A stretch of 64,000 nt of DNA from Azospirillum brasilense (GTDB lineage: Bacteria; Pseudomonadota; Alphaproteobacteria; Azospirillales; Azospirillaceae), in assembly GCF_003349955.1 (NCBI RefSeq), contig NZ_QLKQ01000024.1:17367-81366 (forward strand), written 5' to 3'. The notes below the pieces were generated by a model that ran no database searches, was not told the DNA's origin, and saw only the letters and a program-made list of their open reading frames with translations. Made by a program: the position numbers and the translations under genes. Within the stretch, counting starts at the first letter, position 1. Every line of letters starts with the position of its first letter. Of the stretch, positions 27,520 to 36,925 are shown piece by piece.

Positions 27520-28092
27520 TCACATCCGGATCGGACGGCCCAGGTTCGACAGCCGCTTCGTCGGCCTCGGCGGCGTTGGGGAATCGGAAAAATCGGGCAG
27601 GCTGGGGGCGCGGCTGATGACCTTGCGGATCATGACGCCGGTCGCCTCAAGATCCTCGATCACCGTGGCCGAGACGCGGCCCGCATAGTGCGGGCGGTCG
27701 AGCTTGGTGCGCATCTCCTCGATGATCTTCAATTCCGGCTCGAACAGTTCGCGGGCGCCGATGGGAAGCGCCTGGTCGTCCCGCATGCGCTCGAAATAGT
27801 TCCGGGTGGAGCGGGCCAGCAGTCCGGTCAGCAAAAGATCGATCCGTTCGAACTCCGTGCGCAGGTCGGCCAGCTTGGACGTGCCGACGGTGGTCAGGCG
27901 CTCTTCCGTCAGGGCGACGAGGGCGCGCACCTCCTCAACCTTCCGGCGGAAGCCGAGGAAGGAGGAGAAGCGATCCTCCTGGATGTCGCGCTGAGCCCGC
28001 GCGCCCAGGGCGACGGCCTCGCCGGCCTGCTGCTCGATGGCCGTCAGCAACTCTTCGATCGCTCTGCGGCCGCTGTCCTGTCCCCAGACCAT
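27520..28092 (-). CDS. Conserved-looking hypothetical protein, helical
   Basis: This 190-residue protein has no recognised domain. It is charged and mostly helical by composition (heptad-like ELLTAIEQQAGEAVALGARAQ and RRKVEEVRALVALTEERL), so a coiled coil is plausible. The C terminus (about residue 170 on) is Pro/Arg-rich. No signal peptide or membrane segment is seen. GC and codon use match the housekeeping genes to its right, so it appears native rather than part of the islet. Confidence 0.6.
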   Translation of the reverse strand: MVWGQDSGRRAIEELLTAIEQQAGEAVALGARAQRDIQEDRFSSFLGFRRKVEEVRALVALTEERLTTVGTSKLADLRTEFERIDLLLTGLLARSTRNYFERMRDDQALPIGARELFEPELKIIEEMRTKLDRPHYAGRVSATVIEDLEATGVMIRKVISRAPSLPDFSDSPTPPRPTKRLSNLGRPIRM

Positions 28093-28164
28093 CGTCTTGC
28101 CGCCTCTCCCCGCGGATGGACGCTTGCTCGGTTTCCGAGTCGGCTTGAGGATGCGTGAAAAAAT

Positions 28165-28950
28165 TTAAGAAATGTCTGACCCGTCGCGCAGGTCGAGCAG
28201 GACGGGCGTGTGGTCGGACGCTTTTTCCGCGCCGCGCGGGCGGCGGTCGATCCGGCATTCCACCAGACGGTCGGCGGCCTGCGGCGACAGCAGGAAGTGG
28301 TCGATGCGCAACCCGAGATCGCGCGGCCAGCAGCCCGCCTGATAGTCCCAGAAGGTGTAGGCGTGGTCGTCGTCGTGCAGGGCGCGGTAGGCCTCGGTCA
28401 GGCCCAGATTCAGCAAAGCGCGGAACTTCGCCCGCGATTCCGGCTGGAACAGGGCGTCGCCGGCGAAGGCCACCGGGTCGAAGACGTCGCGCGGCTCCGG
28501 GATGATGTTGTAGTCGCCACCCAGCACGAAGGGGACCTCCTGCGCCAGCAGGGTCCGGGCGTGGGCGTGAAGCCGGTCCATCCAGCGGAGCTTGTAGGCG
28601 AACTTCTCCGTCCCGAGGGGATTGCCGTTGGGCAGATAGAGCGAGGCGATGCGCACGCCGCTCACCGTGGCCTCGACGTAGCGGGCCTGCTCGTCCTCCG
28701 GTTCGCCGGGCAGGCGGGTCAGCACGTCCTCGTGCGGCGCCTTGGAGAGGAACGCCACGCCGTTGTAGGACTTCTGCCCCACCGGCGTGACGTGATAGCC
28801 CAACTCCTCGAAGGCGGCGCGGGGAAAAGCCGCGGTCTCGCACTTGATTTCCTGGAGCAGCGCGACGTCCGGGGACTCCGCACGCAGCCAGTCGGTGATC
28901 AGCGGAAGGCGGGCCTTCGCCGAATTGACGTTCCAGGTGGCGATCTTCAC
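28165..28950 (-). CDS. xthA: Exodeoxyribonuclease III
   Basis: This 261-residue AP endonuclease/3' exonuclease of the EEP family repairs abasic sites in DNA. Seen motifs are TWNVNS near the start, LLQEIKCE (metal-binding Glu), YLPNG, GGDYNIIP, RIDHFLLS and the terminal SDHTPV with the catalytic Asp-His pair. Length matches the family. It lies 45 nt downstream of the ErpA-type gene on the same strand. Confidence 0.95.
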   Translation of the reverse strand: MKIATWNVNSAKARLPLITDWLRAESPDVALLQEIKCETAAFPRAAFEELGYHVTPVGQKSYNGVAFLSKAPHEDVLTRLPGEPEDEQARYVEATVSGVRIASLYLPNGNPLGTEKFAYKLRWMDRLHAHARTLLAQEVPFVLGGDYNIIPEPRDVFDPVAFAGDALFQPESRAKFRALLNLGLTEAYRALHDDDHAYTFWDYQAGCWPRDLGLRIDHFLLSPQAADRLVECRIDRRPRGAEKASDHTPVLLDLRDGSDIS

Positions 28951-28995
28951 GTCGTGGTCTTCTTGTTCGGCAAAGGCCGGGGGAGGACGGAACCG

Positions 28996-29364
28996 TCAGG
29001 CGGCGAAGGAGTTGCCGCAGCCGCAGGACGCCGTGGCGTTCGGATTCTTGATCTGGAAGGCGGCCCCCATCAGGTCCTCGACGTAATCAAGGGTGGAGCC
29101 GGCCAGCAGGTCCAGCGAAACGTCGTCGGTGACGACCTTCACGCCGTTCTTCTCGAACACGTGGTCGTCCTCGTTCGCCGTGGCGTCGAAGGCGAAGCCG
29201 TACTGGAAGCCGGAACAGCCGCCGCCCGACACGGTCAGGCGCAGCATCAGGGCCGGGTCGCCCTCGTGCTCGATCAGGAAGGCGACGCGCCTGGCGGCGC
29301 TGTCGGACACGGTCAGAACGCGCGCACCCTCTTGCGTGGTGGCGGGAAGGGCGGTGTCGGGCAT
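28996..29364 (-). CDS. erpA: A-type iron-sulfur cluster carrier (ErpA/IscA family)
   Basis: This 122-residue protein has the three family cysteines: one in GGGCSGFQYGF and two in the C-terminal SCGCGNSF. These hold a cluster or iron for delivery to apoproteins. It has the ErpA-like pattern, but assignment within the ErpA/IscA/SufA group is tentative without a tree. MPDTALPA is chosen as start; the longer frame upstream reads into a leader. It is divergent from dgt. Confidence 0.88.
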   Translation of the reverse strand: MPDTALPATTQEGARVLTVSDSAARRVAFLIEHEGDPALMLRLTVSGGGCSGFQYGFAFDATANEDDHVFEKNGVKVVTDDVSLDLLAGSTLDYVEDLMGAAFQIKNPNATASCGCGNSFAA

Positions 29365-29583
29365 GGGACGGACCTCGGTGTTTCGCGGGGGTGTTTCGCG
29401 GGACAGACGACACAACGACGAATGTAAGGGTGTGTCCGCCTTTCGTCAAAGGCATGTCCGGCGAACTCATGCCTGACCTGCGGTTTGCCTGAGCCCGAAT
29501 GCCAGGAGGCGGCTGCCGGATGTCTCGGCGGGTTTCCGCCTTCGCCGTTGCACAGCGCGGTTTGCGTCGGTAGTGTCCGCGCC

Positions 29584-30783
29584 ATGACGGCGGACTTCTT
29601 CCAGGATCGCCCGGCGCCCTATGGCTGCGACCCCGCACAGACGCGCGGCCGGCTGTTTCCGGAGCCGGAAAGCCCGACGCGCTCGTGCTACCAGCGCGAC
29701 CGCGACCGCATCGTGCATTCCGGCGCCTTCCGCAAGCTGAAATACAAGACGCAGGTCTTCGTCTATCACGAGGGCGACTATTTCCGCACCCGCCTGACCC
29801 ACAGCCTGGAGGTGGCGCAGATCGCCCGTTCGATCAGCCGCGCGCTCGGGTTGAACGAGGATCTGGCGGAGGCGGTGGCGCTCGCCCACGATCTCGGTCA
29901 CACCCCCTTCGGCCATGCCGGCGAGGACGCGCTCGACGCCTGCATGGCGCCCTACGGCGGCTTCGCCCACAACGACCAGACGCTGCGCATCCTGACGATG
30001 CTGGAGCGCCGTTACGCCGACTTCGACGGGCTGAACCTGACCTGGGAAGCGCTGGAGGGCGTGGTCAAGCACAACGGCCCGCTGCTGCCTCTCCGTGATG
30101 GTGAAAGGCTGCCGACGACGCTGGCCGCCTTCCAGGAGCGCTGGGACCTGGAGCTTCACACCAACCCGGGCGCCGAGGCGCAGGTGGCGGCCCTGGCCGA
30201 CGACATCGCCTACAACAACCACGACATCGACGACGGGCTGCGCGCCGGCCTGTTCACCGTGGACGAGGTGGCGGAGCTGCCGCTGGTCGGTCCGGTGGTG
30301 CGGCAGGTCTGCGACCGCTATCCGGGGCTGGAGCGGTCCCGCCTGATCCACGAGACGATCCGGCGGATGATCAACAACATGATCGTCGACCTGCTGGCCG
30401 AGACGCGGGAGCGGCTGGACCGCCACCGTCCGGGCAGCGCCGCCGCGCTGCGCGCCCTGCCGGAGCCGGTCGTCAGCTTCTCCCCCGCGATGGTCGAGGC
30501 GCAGCGGCCCTTGCGCGCCTTTCTGAAACAGCGCATGTACCGCCATTACCGGGTGAACCGGGAGATGAGCAAGTGCAAGCGGGTGGTCACCGCCCTGTTC
30601 GATCTGTTCCTGGCCGAGCCGAACACCCTGCCGACGCAATGGCAGGAGGAGATCGTCAAACAGGGCGGGCAGGGGGACCGGACGGTGCTGGCGCGGCTGG
30701 TCGCCGACTACATCGCCGGGATGACCGACCGCTACGCGCTCGCCGAATATGCCCGCCTGTTCGACATGGACGCCAAGACCTAA
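29584..30783 (+). CDS. dgt: dGTP triphosphohydrolase-like protein (HD domain)
   Basis: This 399-residue HD-domain phosphohydrolase has [19 protein letters not shown] and [16 protein letters not shown], giving the H...HD...D metal site. It belongs to the short type-2 dGTPase-like group common in alphaproteobacteria, which hydrolyses dNTPs to deoxynucleosides and tripolyphosphate. Start ATG at MTADFF fits the family N terminus. It heads a run with argS, the SPOR gene and nagZ. Confidence 0.92.
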   Translation: MTADFFQDRPAPYGCDPAQTRGRLFPEPESPTRSCYQRDRDRIVHSGAFRKLKYKTQVFVYHEGDYFRTRLTHSLEVAQIARSISRALGLNEDLAEAVALAHDLGHTPFGHAGEDALDACMAPYGGFAHNDQTLRILTMLERRYADFDGLNLTWEALEGVVKHNGPLLPLRDGERLPTTLAAFQERWDLELHTNPGAEAQVAALADDIAYNNHDIDDGLRAGLFTVDEVAELPLVGPVVRQVCDRYPGLERSRLIHETIRRMINNMIVDLLAETRERLDRHRPGSAAALRALPEPVVSFSPAMVEAQRPLRAFLKQRMYRHYRVNREMSKCKRVVTALFDLFLAEPNTLPTQWQEEIVKQGGQGDRTVLARLVADYIAGMTDRYALAEYARLFDMDAKT

Positions 30784-30814
30784 ACGGCCCAGACCTAAAG
30801 CAAGAATTGAACCG

Positions 30815-32575
30815 ATGAACATCTTCAAGGTCTTCGAGAACGACATCCGCAAGCTGCTGGACGAGCTGGCCGCCGAGGGCCAGATCCCGGCGGGGCTGGA
30901 CACCGCGCGCCTGACGGTGGAGCCGCCGCGCGAGGCGGCCCACGGCGACCTGTCGACCAACGCGGCGATGATCCTGGCCAAGCCGGCGGGCAAGCCGCCC
31001 CGCGCGCTGGCCGAGTTGCTGGTGGCGAAGCTGAAGACCCGCCCCGACGTGGCGAGCGCCGAGATCGCCGGTCCGGGCTTCGTGAACCTGCGCCTGACGG
31101 CCGACGTCTGGCGCGACCGCATCCGCGACGTGCTGACCGCCGGCACCGCCTACGGCGAGAGCACGCTGGGCGGCAAGCGTCCGGTGAACGTCGAATACGT
31201 GTCGGCCAACCCCACCGGCCCGCTGCACGCGGCCCACGGCCGCGGCGCCGTGTTCGGCGACGCGCTGGCCGCGCTGCTGGAGAAGGCCGGCTACGCCGTC
31301 GCCCGTGAATATTACATCAACGACGCCGGCGCCCAGGTCGACGTGCTGGGCCGCTCCACCTTCCTGCGCTACCGCGAGGCGCTGGGCGAGGACATCGGCG
31401 AGATTCCGGCGGGCCTCTATCCCGGCGAGTATCTGAAGGAGGTCGGGCAGGCCCTGGCCGAGCGCGACGGCAACAGGTGGGTCGGCGCGGACGAGGCCGA
31501 CTGGCTGCCGGCCTGCCGCGACTTCGCCATCGCCACGATCATGGAGTGGATCAAGGAGGACCTCGGCGTCCTCGGCGTCCGCATGGACGTCTACAGCTCC
31601 GAACGCGCGCTGGTGAAGGCCGGGGCGGTGGACACGGCGCTGAAGGCGCTGGAGGACCGCGGCCTGATCTATGTCGGCGTGCTGGAGCCGCCGAAGGGCA
31701 AGAAGCCCGACGATTGGGAGCCGCGCCCGCAGACCCTGTTCAAGTCCACCGACTTCGGCGACGACGTCGACCGCCCGCTGAAGAAGTCGGACGGGTCCTT
31801 CACCTACTTCTCCAACGACATCGCCTATCACTACGACAAGCACCGCCGCGGCTTCGACCTGCAGATCGACGTGTGGGGCGCCGACCATGGCGGCTACGTC
31901 AAGCGGATGCAGGCGGCGACCACGGCGATCACCGAGGGCAAGGCGTCGCTGGACGTGAAGCTCTGCCAGCTCGTCCATCTGATGAAGAACGGCGAGCCGG
32001 TGAAGATGTCCAAGCGCGCCGGCACCTTCGTGACGCTGCGCGACGTGATCGAGGAGGTCGGCCGCGACGTCGTCCGCTTCATCATGCTGACCCGGCGCAA
32101 CGACCAGACGCTGGACTTCGACTTCGCCAAGGTGGTCGAGCAGTCGAAGGACAACCCGGTCTTCTACGTGCAGTACGCCCATGCCCGCTGCCGCTCGGTG
32201 CTGCGCCACGCCGCGACGGCTCTGCCGGGGGCCGACCTGTCGCTGGCGGCGCTGGCCGCCCGGGCCAACCTCGCCCGCCTCGACAGCGAGGAGGAGATGG
32301 CTCTGGCCAAGCGCATGGCGACCTGGCCGCGCCTGGTCGAATCCGCCGCCGAGGCGCACGAGCCGCACCGCGTGGCCTTCTACCTCTACGATCTCGCCAG
32401 CGACTTCCACGCCCTGTGGAACAAGGGCCGCGACGACACCAGCCTGCGCTTCCTGATCGATGGCGACGAGGAGGTGACGGTGGCCCGTCTGGCGCTGATC
32501 AGCGCGGTCGCCACGGTGATCGCCTCCGGTCTCGCCGTGATGGGCGTGGAGCCGGTGGAGGAATTGCGGTCATGA
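30815..32575 (+). CDS. argS: Arginyl-tRNA synthetase
   Basis: This 586-residue class I synthetase charges tRNA-Arg. The HIGH-type motif appears as [13 protein letters not shown] near residue 135 and the KMSKS equivalent as VKMSKRAG; the N-terminal additional domain and the C-terminal anticodon-binding DALR domain are in place. Its stop overlaps the next start as ATGA. No clear Shine-Dalgarno precedes the ATG. Confidence 0.97.
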   Translation: MNIFKVFENDIRKLLDELAAEGQIPAGLDTARLTVEPPREAAHGDLSTNAAMILAKPAGKPPRALAELLVAKLKTRPDVASAEIAGPGFVNLRLTADVWRDRIRDVLTAGTAYGESTLGGKRPVNVEYVSANPTGPLHAAHGRGAVFGDALAALLEKAGYAVAREYYINDAGAQVDVLGRSTFLRYREALGEDIGEIPAGLYPGEYLKEVGQALAERDGNRWVGADEADWLPACRDFAIATIMEWIKEDLGVLGVRMDVYSSERALVKAGAVDTALKALEDRGLIYVGVLEPPKGKKPDDWEPRPQTLFKSTDFGDDVDRPLKKSDGSFTYFSNDIAYHYDKHRRGFDLQIDVWGADHGGYVKRMQAATTAITEGKASLDVKLCQLVHLMKNGEPVKMSKRAGTFVTLRDVIEEVGRDVVRFIMLTRRNDQTLDFDFAKVVEQSKDNPVFYVQYAHARCRSVLRHAATALPGADLSLAALAARANLARLDSEEEMALAKRMATWPRLVESAAEAHEPHRVAFYLYDLASDFHALWNKGRDDTSLRFLIDGDEEVTVARLALISAVATVIASGLAVMGVEPVEELRS

Positions 32576-33528
32576 GGTATGAGGGCGATGCCAACCACGC
32601 CAGCGATCCCTACGGCGCGCCGCCGCAGCGGGGAGGTCGGCGCGGTCTGCTCGGCCTCGGTCTGGCGGTGGTCGGCATCGTGGCCTTCGCCGGCGCGATC
32701 GTCGTGGTCTATGGCGGCAAGGGGCAGGGCACGCCGGACGGCGCTCCGCCCCTGCTGATGGCCGACAGCGCACCGACCAAGGCCCGCCCGGAGCAGCCCG
32801 GCGGCATGGAAGTGCCGCACCAGGACAAGCTGGTCTACGAGCGGCTGAATGACCGTGGGTCGAAGTCGCAGATCGAGCGCCTGCTGCCGCCGCCGGAGGA
32901 GCCGCTGCCGCGTCCGGTCGTGGCCCCCCAGGTGCCGCCGTCGCCGACCCTGCCGGAGGCGCCCGCGGTGGCCCAGCTTCCGCCGCCCCCGCCGGGCTCC
33001 ACCACCACGGTGCCGCGCCAGGACGGGGAGGGGGCCGCGCCGCCGCCGGCCGCTTCCCCGGCTCCGCCGCCCGCTGTCGCCGCCCTTCCGGCCCCGGCAC
33101 CGGTGGCACCGGCCCCCAAGGTGGCCCCGCCGCCCGCGGCCAAGCCGGTGCCGGCTCCGCCGCAGGCCCAGACGCCTCACCAGTCTCCGGCGGCCGCGGC
33201 GCCCAAGCCGCAGCCTGCGCCGCCGGTGGCGGCCGCCCCGGCCCCGCAGCCGGCGCCCGCACCGGCGAAGGCGTCGGGTGGGGGGAACTGGCGCGTCCAG
33301 CTTGCCTCGGTGCGCAGCGAGGCCGAGGCCTCGACGGAATGGAAGCGCCTGTCCAGCCGCTACGGCGCGGCGCTCGGCGGGCTGTCCATGCAGGTCGCCA
33401 AGGCCGATCTGGGCGAGAAGGGCATCTTCTACCGCATCCAGGGCGTCGGCCTCGACGAGGAGCGCGCCAAGTCAGTCTGCGCCCAGCTCAAGTCCCAGAA
33501 TGTGGGGTGTGTGGTTGTCCGTCCCTGA
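32572..33528 (+). CDS. SPOR-domain membrane protein
   Basis: This 318-residue protein has one transmembrane helix ([20 protein letters not shown], residues about 26-45), a long Pro/Ala-rich periplasmic linker (about 100-235) and a C-terminal SPOR domain ([14 protein letters not shown] to the end) that binds denuded peptidoglycan at division sites. Translationally coupled to argS by ATGA and followed by nagZ, a common arrangement in this class. Role in septal wall processing is inferred. Confidence 0.9.
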   Translation: MRYEGDANHASDPYGAPPQRGGRRGLLGLGLAVVGIVAFAGAIVVVYGGKGQGTPDGAPPLLMADSAPTKARPEQPGGMEVPHQDKLVYERLNDRGSKSQIERLLPPPEEPLPRPVVAPQVPPSPTLPEAPAVAQLPPPPPGSTTTVPRQDGEGAAPPPAASPAPPPAVAALPAPAPVAPAPKVAPPPAAKPVPAPPQAQTPHQSPAAAAPKPQPAPPVAAAPAPQPAPAPAKASGGGNWRVQLASVRSEAEASTEWKRLSSRYGAALGGLSMQVAKADLGEKGIFYRIQGVGLDEERAKSVCAQLKSQNVGCVVVRP

Positions 33529-33553
33529 TCCGGCTTTGCCGAACGCTCACGCC

Positions 33554-34606
33554 ATGACCGAACACGACCGCACGGCCCATCGCGCCGCCCATCGCGCCGT
33601 GGTGTTCGGCGCCGCCGGCACCGCCTTGACCGCGGACGAGCGCGCCTTCTTCCGCGACGCCGATCCGCTGGGCTTCATCCTGTTCCGGCGCAATTGCGAG
33701 ACGCCGGAGCAGGTCCGCGCGCTGGTGGCGGAGATGCGCGCGGCGGTGGGCCGCGCCGACGCCCCCGTGCTGATCGACCAGGAGGGCGGGCGGGTGGCCC
33801 GCATGCGCCCGCCGCACTGGCCGGCCTTCCCGGCGATGCGCGCCTTCGGCGATCTCGCCGCCCGCGACGCCGACGCCGGGCGGGAGGCCGCCCGGATCAA
33901 CGCCCGGCTGCTGGCGCTGATGCTGGCCGATTGCGGCGTGACGGTGGATTGCGCCCCGGTCTGCGACGTGCCGGTCGAGGGCGCCCACGACATCATCGGC
34001 GACCGCGCCTTCTGCGGCGATCCGGCCCGCGTGGCCGATCTGGCACGGGCGACCTGCGAGGGGCTGATGGCCGGCGGCGTGCTGCCGGTCGTCAAGCATC
34101 TGCCCGGCCATGGCCGGGCCTTCACCGACAGCCACGCCGAGCTGCCGGTGGTGGACGCCCCGCGCGCGGCGCTGGAGGCCACCGACTTCGCGCCCTTCCG
34201 CGCCCTGGCCGACATGCCGCTGGGCATGGTCGCCCATGTGGTGCTGAAGGCCATCGACCCGGACCAGCCCGCCAGCACCTCGGCGATCGTGGTGCGCGAG
34301 GTGGTGCGCGGCGCCCCCATCGGCTTCGACGGGCTGCTGTTCAGCGACGACCTGTCGATGGGCGCGCTGGCCGGCGGCATGCGCGGCCGGGCCGAGGCGG
34401 TTCTCGCCGCCGGGCTGGACGTCGTGCTCCACTGCAACGGCGTGATGGAGGAGATGGCGGCGGTGGCCGAGGGCGTCCCGGCGATGAGCGGGGAGGCCGT
34501 CCGACGCTGGGCGCGGGCGGAGGCGCTGCGCGGCCCGGTGCCGCCGGTGGACGCCGACGACCTGCGGGCGCGTCTGGCGGAATTGCTGGGAACTCCCCAG
34601 GTTTAG
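33554..34606 (+). CDS. nagZ: Beta-N-acetylhexosaminidase
   Basis: This 350-residue GH3 enzyme removes GlcNAc from muropeptides during cell-wall recycling. Family motifs are LIDQEGGRVARM, KHLPGHGRAFTDSH (with the catalytic His-Asp loop) and FSDDLSMGAL with the nucleophile Asp. No signal peptide, as expected for cytoplasmic NagZ. It lies 25 nt after the SPOR gene and 48 nt before the M50 protease. Confidence 0.94.
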   Translation: MTEHDRTAHRAAHRAVVFGAAGTALTADERAFFRDADPLGFILFRRNCETPEQVRALVAEMRAAVGRADAPVLIDQEGGRVARMRPPHWPAFPAMRAFGDLAARDADAGREAARINARLLALMLADCGVTVDCAPVCDVPVEGAHDIIGDRAFCGDPARVADLARATCEGLMAGGVLPVVKHLPGHGRAFTDSHAELPVVDAPRAALEATDFAPFRALADMPLGMVAHVVLKAIDPDQPASTSAIVVREVVRGAPIGFDGLLFSDDLSMGALAGGMRGRAEAVLAAGLDVVLHCNGVMEEMAAVAEGVPAMSGEAVRRWARAEALRGPVPPVDADDLRARLAELLGTPQV

Positions 34607-34654
34607 AGCCATGCTCAGGCTTCCCCGGCAAATTCGGGGGGCGCAACGGGAGAG

Positions 34655-35347
34655 ATGCGCGTGCTGGAAGGTCTGATCGACCGCATACCGATGATCTTCG
34701 CGGTCGCCATCCCCGCGATCCTCGCCATCACGATGCACGAGGCGGCGCACGGATTCGTGGCGATGTGGCGCGGCGATGACACGGCGTGGCGGCTGGGCCG
34801 GGTGACGCTGAACCCGCTTCGCCACATCGACCCCCTGGGCACGGTGGTGCTGCCGGCGGTGATGTATTTCACCACCGGCTTCGTCTTCGGCTGGGCCAAG
34901 CCGGTGCCGGTGAATTTCGGGCGCCTGCACCACCCGCGCCGCGACATGGTGTGGGTGGCGCTGGCCGGGCCTGGGGTGAACTTCGTGCTGGCGCTGGTCT
35001 CCGCGATCATCTGGGGCTTCACCAGCCCGCAGGGCGGGGCGACCGAGATGTGGGTCCGCGCCGCGCTGGAGGTGTCGGTCCTGGTCAACGTCGTGCTGAT
35101 GGTCTTCAACATGATCCCGCTGCCGCCGCTCGACGGCGGGCGCGTGGCGGTCGGCATCCTGCCCGACGCGCTGGCCTTCCCGCTGGCCCGGCTGGAGAAG
35201 TACGGCATGCTGATCCTGATCGGTGCCTTCTTCCTGCTGCCCTTCATCGGGCGGGAGCTGGGCATGGACCTCAGCGTCTTCTCCTGGGTGCTCGGCCCGC
35301 CGGTGGATTACATGATCGAGCTGATCCGCATCCTCAGCGGCAACTGA
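34655..35347 (+). CDS. Site-2 protease family membrane peptidase (M50B)
   Basis: This 230-residue integral membrane protein has the zinc motif HEAAH near residues 28-32 and the second motif NMIPLPPLDGGR near 150-160. It lacks PDZ and CBS domains, so it belongs to the minimal M50 group; substrate unknown. The gene sits between nagZ and scpA, ending 4 nt before the scpA start, an arrangement often seen in alphaproteobacteria. Confidence 0.92.
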   Translation: MRVLEGLIDRIPMIFAVAIPAILAITMHEAAHGFVAMWRGDDTAWRLGRVTLNPLRHIDPLGTVVLPAVMYFTTGFVFGWAKPVPVNFGRLHHPRRDMVWVALAGPGVNFVLALVSAIIWGFTSPQGGATEMWVRAALEVSVLVNVVLMVFNMIPLPPLDGGRVAVGILPDALAFPLARLEKYGMLILIGAFFLLPFIGRELGMDLSVFSWVLGPPVDYMIELIRILSGN

Positions 35348-35351
35348 CGGC

Positions 35352-36167
35352 ATGGCTGGCAGGAAACCCCCGGATCATGAGGACGAGGCCGCGGCGGCCA
35401 GCCCGGCGGAACAGCTCGTCCTCGTCCTGGACGGGTTCGAGGGGCCGCTCGACATGCTGCTGGCGCTGGGGCGCGAGCAGAAGGTGGACCTGACGAAGAT
35501 TTCCATCCTCCAGCTCGCCGACCAGTATCTCGCCTTCATCGCCGAGGCGCGGAAGGTGCGGCTGGAACTGGCGGCGGATTATCTCGTCATGGCGGCGTGG
35601 CTGGCCTATCTGAAGTCGCGCCTGCTGATCCCGGAGGTCGAGGACGAGGAGCCCTCGGGCGAGGACATGGCGGCGGCGCTGGCCTTCCAGCTCCAGCGGC
35701 TGGAGGCGATGAAGGGGGCGGCGGCCAAGCTGTTCGCCCGCCCGCAGCTCGGGGTGGACCGCTTCGCCCGCGGCGCCCCGGAGGACCTCGACATCCTGCG
35801 CAAGTCGATCTTCCAGGTCACGCTCTACGACCTGCTGAAGGCCTACGGCGAGCACAGGAAGCGGCAGGAGGGCGGCGTCCTGCACATCGAGCCGGTGCGC
35901 CTCTATTCGCTGGAGGACGCGGTGCGCCGCCTGTCCGAGCTGCTGGGCCGCATGCCGGACTGGGCCACCCTGTCGAGTTTCCTGCCCGACGGCGTGCGCG
36001 GCGGGCTGCTGACCCGCTCGGCGCTGGCCGCCCATTTCGCGGCGACGCTGGAGCTGGCCAAGGCGGGGCGGGTGGAGCTTCGCCAGGACGGCGCCTTTTC
36101 CCCCATCTACGTCCGCCGGGCATCGCGCCGGCATGAGCACCAGCATGAACGGGGCGACGAGGAATGA
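35352..36167 (+). CDS. scpA: Segregation and condensation protein A
   Basis: This 271-residue kleisin partners SMC and ScpB in chromosome condensation. The N-terminal block LDGFEGPLDMLLALGREQKVD and the middle AWLAYLKSRLLIPE are characteristic, and the C-terminal winged helix follows after an acidic linker. The stop overlaps scpB as ATGA. Confidence 0.94.
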   Translation: MAGRKPPDHEDEAAAASPAEQLVLVLDGFEGPLDMLLALGREQKVDLTKISILQLADQYLAFIAEARKVRLELAADYLVMAAWLAYLKSRLLIPEVEDEEPSGEDMAAALAFQLQRLEAMKGAAAKLFARPQLGVDRFARGAPEDLDILRKSIFQVTLYDLLKAYGEHRKRQEGGVLHIEPVRLYSLEDAVRRLSELLGRMPDWATLSSFLPDGVRGGLLTRSALAAHFAATLELAKAGRVELRQDGAFSPIYVRRASRRHEHQHERGDEE

Positions 36168-36817
36168 GCGGACCCGACGGCATGATCCAGGAGATCGAGA
36201 ACCCGGAGGAGGTCGAGCGGCGCCTGCGCGATCTGCGCCTGCTGGAAGCGTTGCTGTTCGCCTCCGCCGACCCGCTGGACGAGGAGACCCTCGGCCGGCG
36301 GCTGACCCACGACGCCGACGTGCGGGCGCTGCTGGAGGAATTGCGCGTCCATTACGCGGCGCGCGGGGTGAACCTGATCCGCACCGGGGCCGGCTGGTCC
36401 TTCCGCACGGCGGTGGACCTCGCGCCGCTGCTGCGGCAGGAGGAGGAGGTCTCCAAGAAGCTGTCCCGCGCCGCCATCGAGACGCTGGCGATCATCGCCT
36501 ACCACCAGCCGGTGACCCGCGCCGAGATCGAGGCGATCCGCGGCGTGGCGACGAGCAAGGGCACGCTGGACATCCTGATGGAGAACGGCTGGATCCGGCC
36601 GGGCCGCCGCCGCGAGACGCCGGGCCGCCCGCTGACCTGGATCACCACCGACCATTTCCTCGACCATTTCGGCCTGGAGACGCTGCGCGACCTGCCGGGG
36701 GTGGAGGACCTGCGCGCCGCGGGCTTGCTCGATTCCCGGCCCGTGCTTCTGGGCATCGGCGGCGCCGGTCTGGACGATGCGGAACCATCGGAAAACACTG
36801 ACGATTCCGATACCTGA
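36164..36817 (+). CDS. scpB: Segregation and condensation protein B
   Basis: This 217-residue tandem winged-helix protein is the ScpB partner of ScpA and SMC. It shows RLLEALLFASADPLDE near the start and LSRAAIETLAIIAYHQPVTR in the middle. ATGA overlap with scpA gives coupled translation. A small hairpin GAGCG-AAA-CGCTC (36816-36828) at the stop codon has no T-tract. Confidence 0.94.
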   Translation: MSGPDGMIQEIENPEEVERRLRDLRLLEALLFASADPLDEETLGRRLTHDADVRALLEELRVHYAARGVNLIRTGAGWSFRTAVDLAPLLRQEEEVSKKLSRAAIETLAIIAYHQPVTRAEIEAIRGVATSKGTLDILMENGWIRPGRRRETPGRPLTWITTDHFLDHFGLETLRDLPGVEDLRAAGLLDSRPVLLGIGGAGLDDAEPSENTDDSDT

Positions 36818-36830
36818 GCGAAACGCTCGA

Positions 36831-36849
36831 AAATAAGAACCATTTGCAT
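36831..36849. promoter_or_regulatory. Fur-like box upstream of an orphan ABC ATPase gene
   Basis: The sequence AATAAGAACCATTTGCAT read in reverse is ATGCAAATGGTTCTTATT, close to the TGCAAATGATTCTCA-type half of alphaproteobacterial Fur boxes. It lies 77 nt before the FbpC/PotA-like ATPase start. Iron control is inferred from this match and the gene family; the right half-site is imperfect. Confidence 0.4.
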
Positions 36850-36925
36850 CGGGGTCGGCGCGCCGGTACTAAGATCAATCGACCGCCATCAAACGACCCC
36901 CGGGCCGCTTCAGACTGGGACCGCC

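Noticed and set aside
32849..33262. Pro/Arg-rich alternative frames in the SPOR gene linker
   Set aside because: Shadows of a repetitive Pro/Ala-coding stretch.
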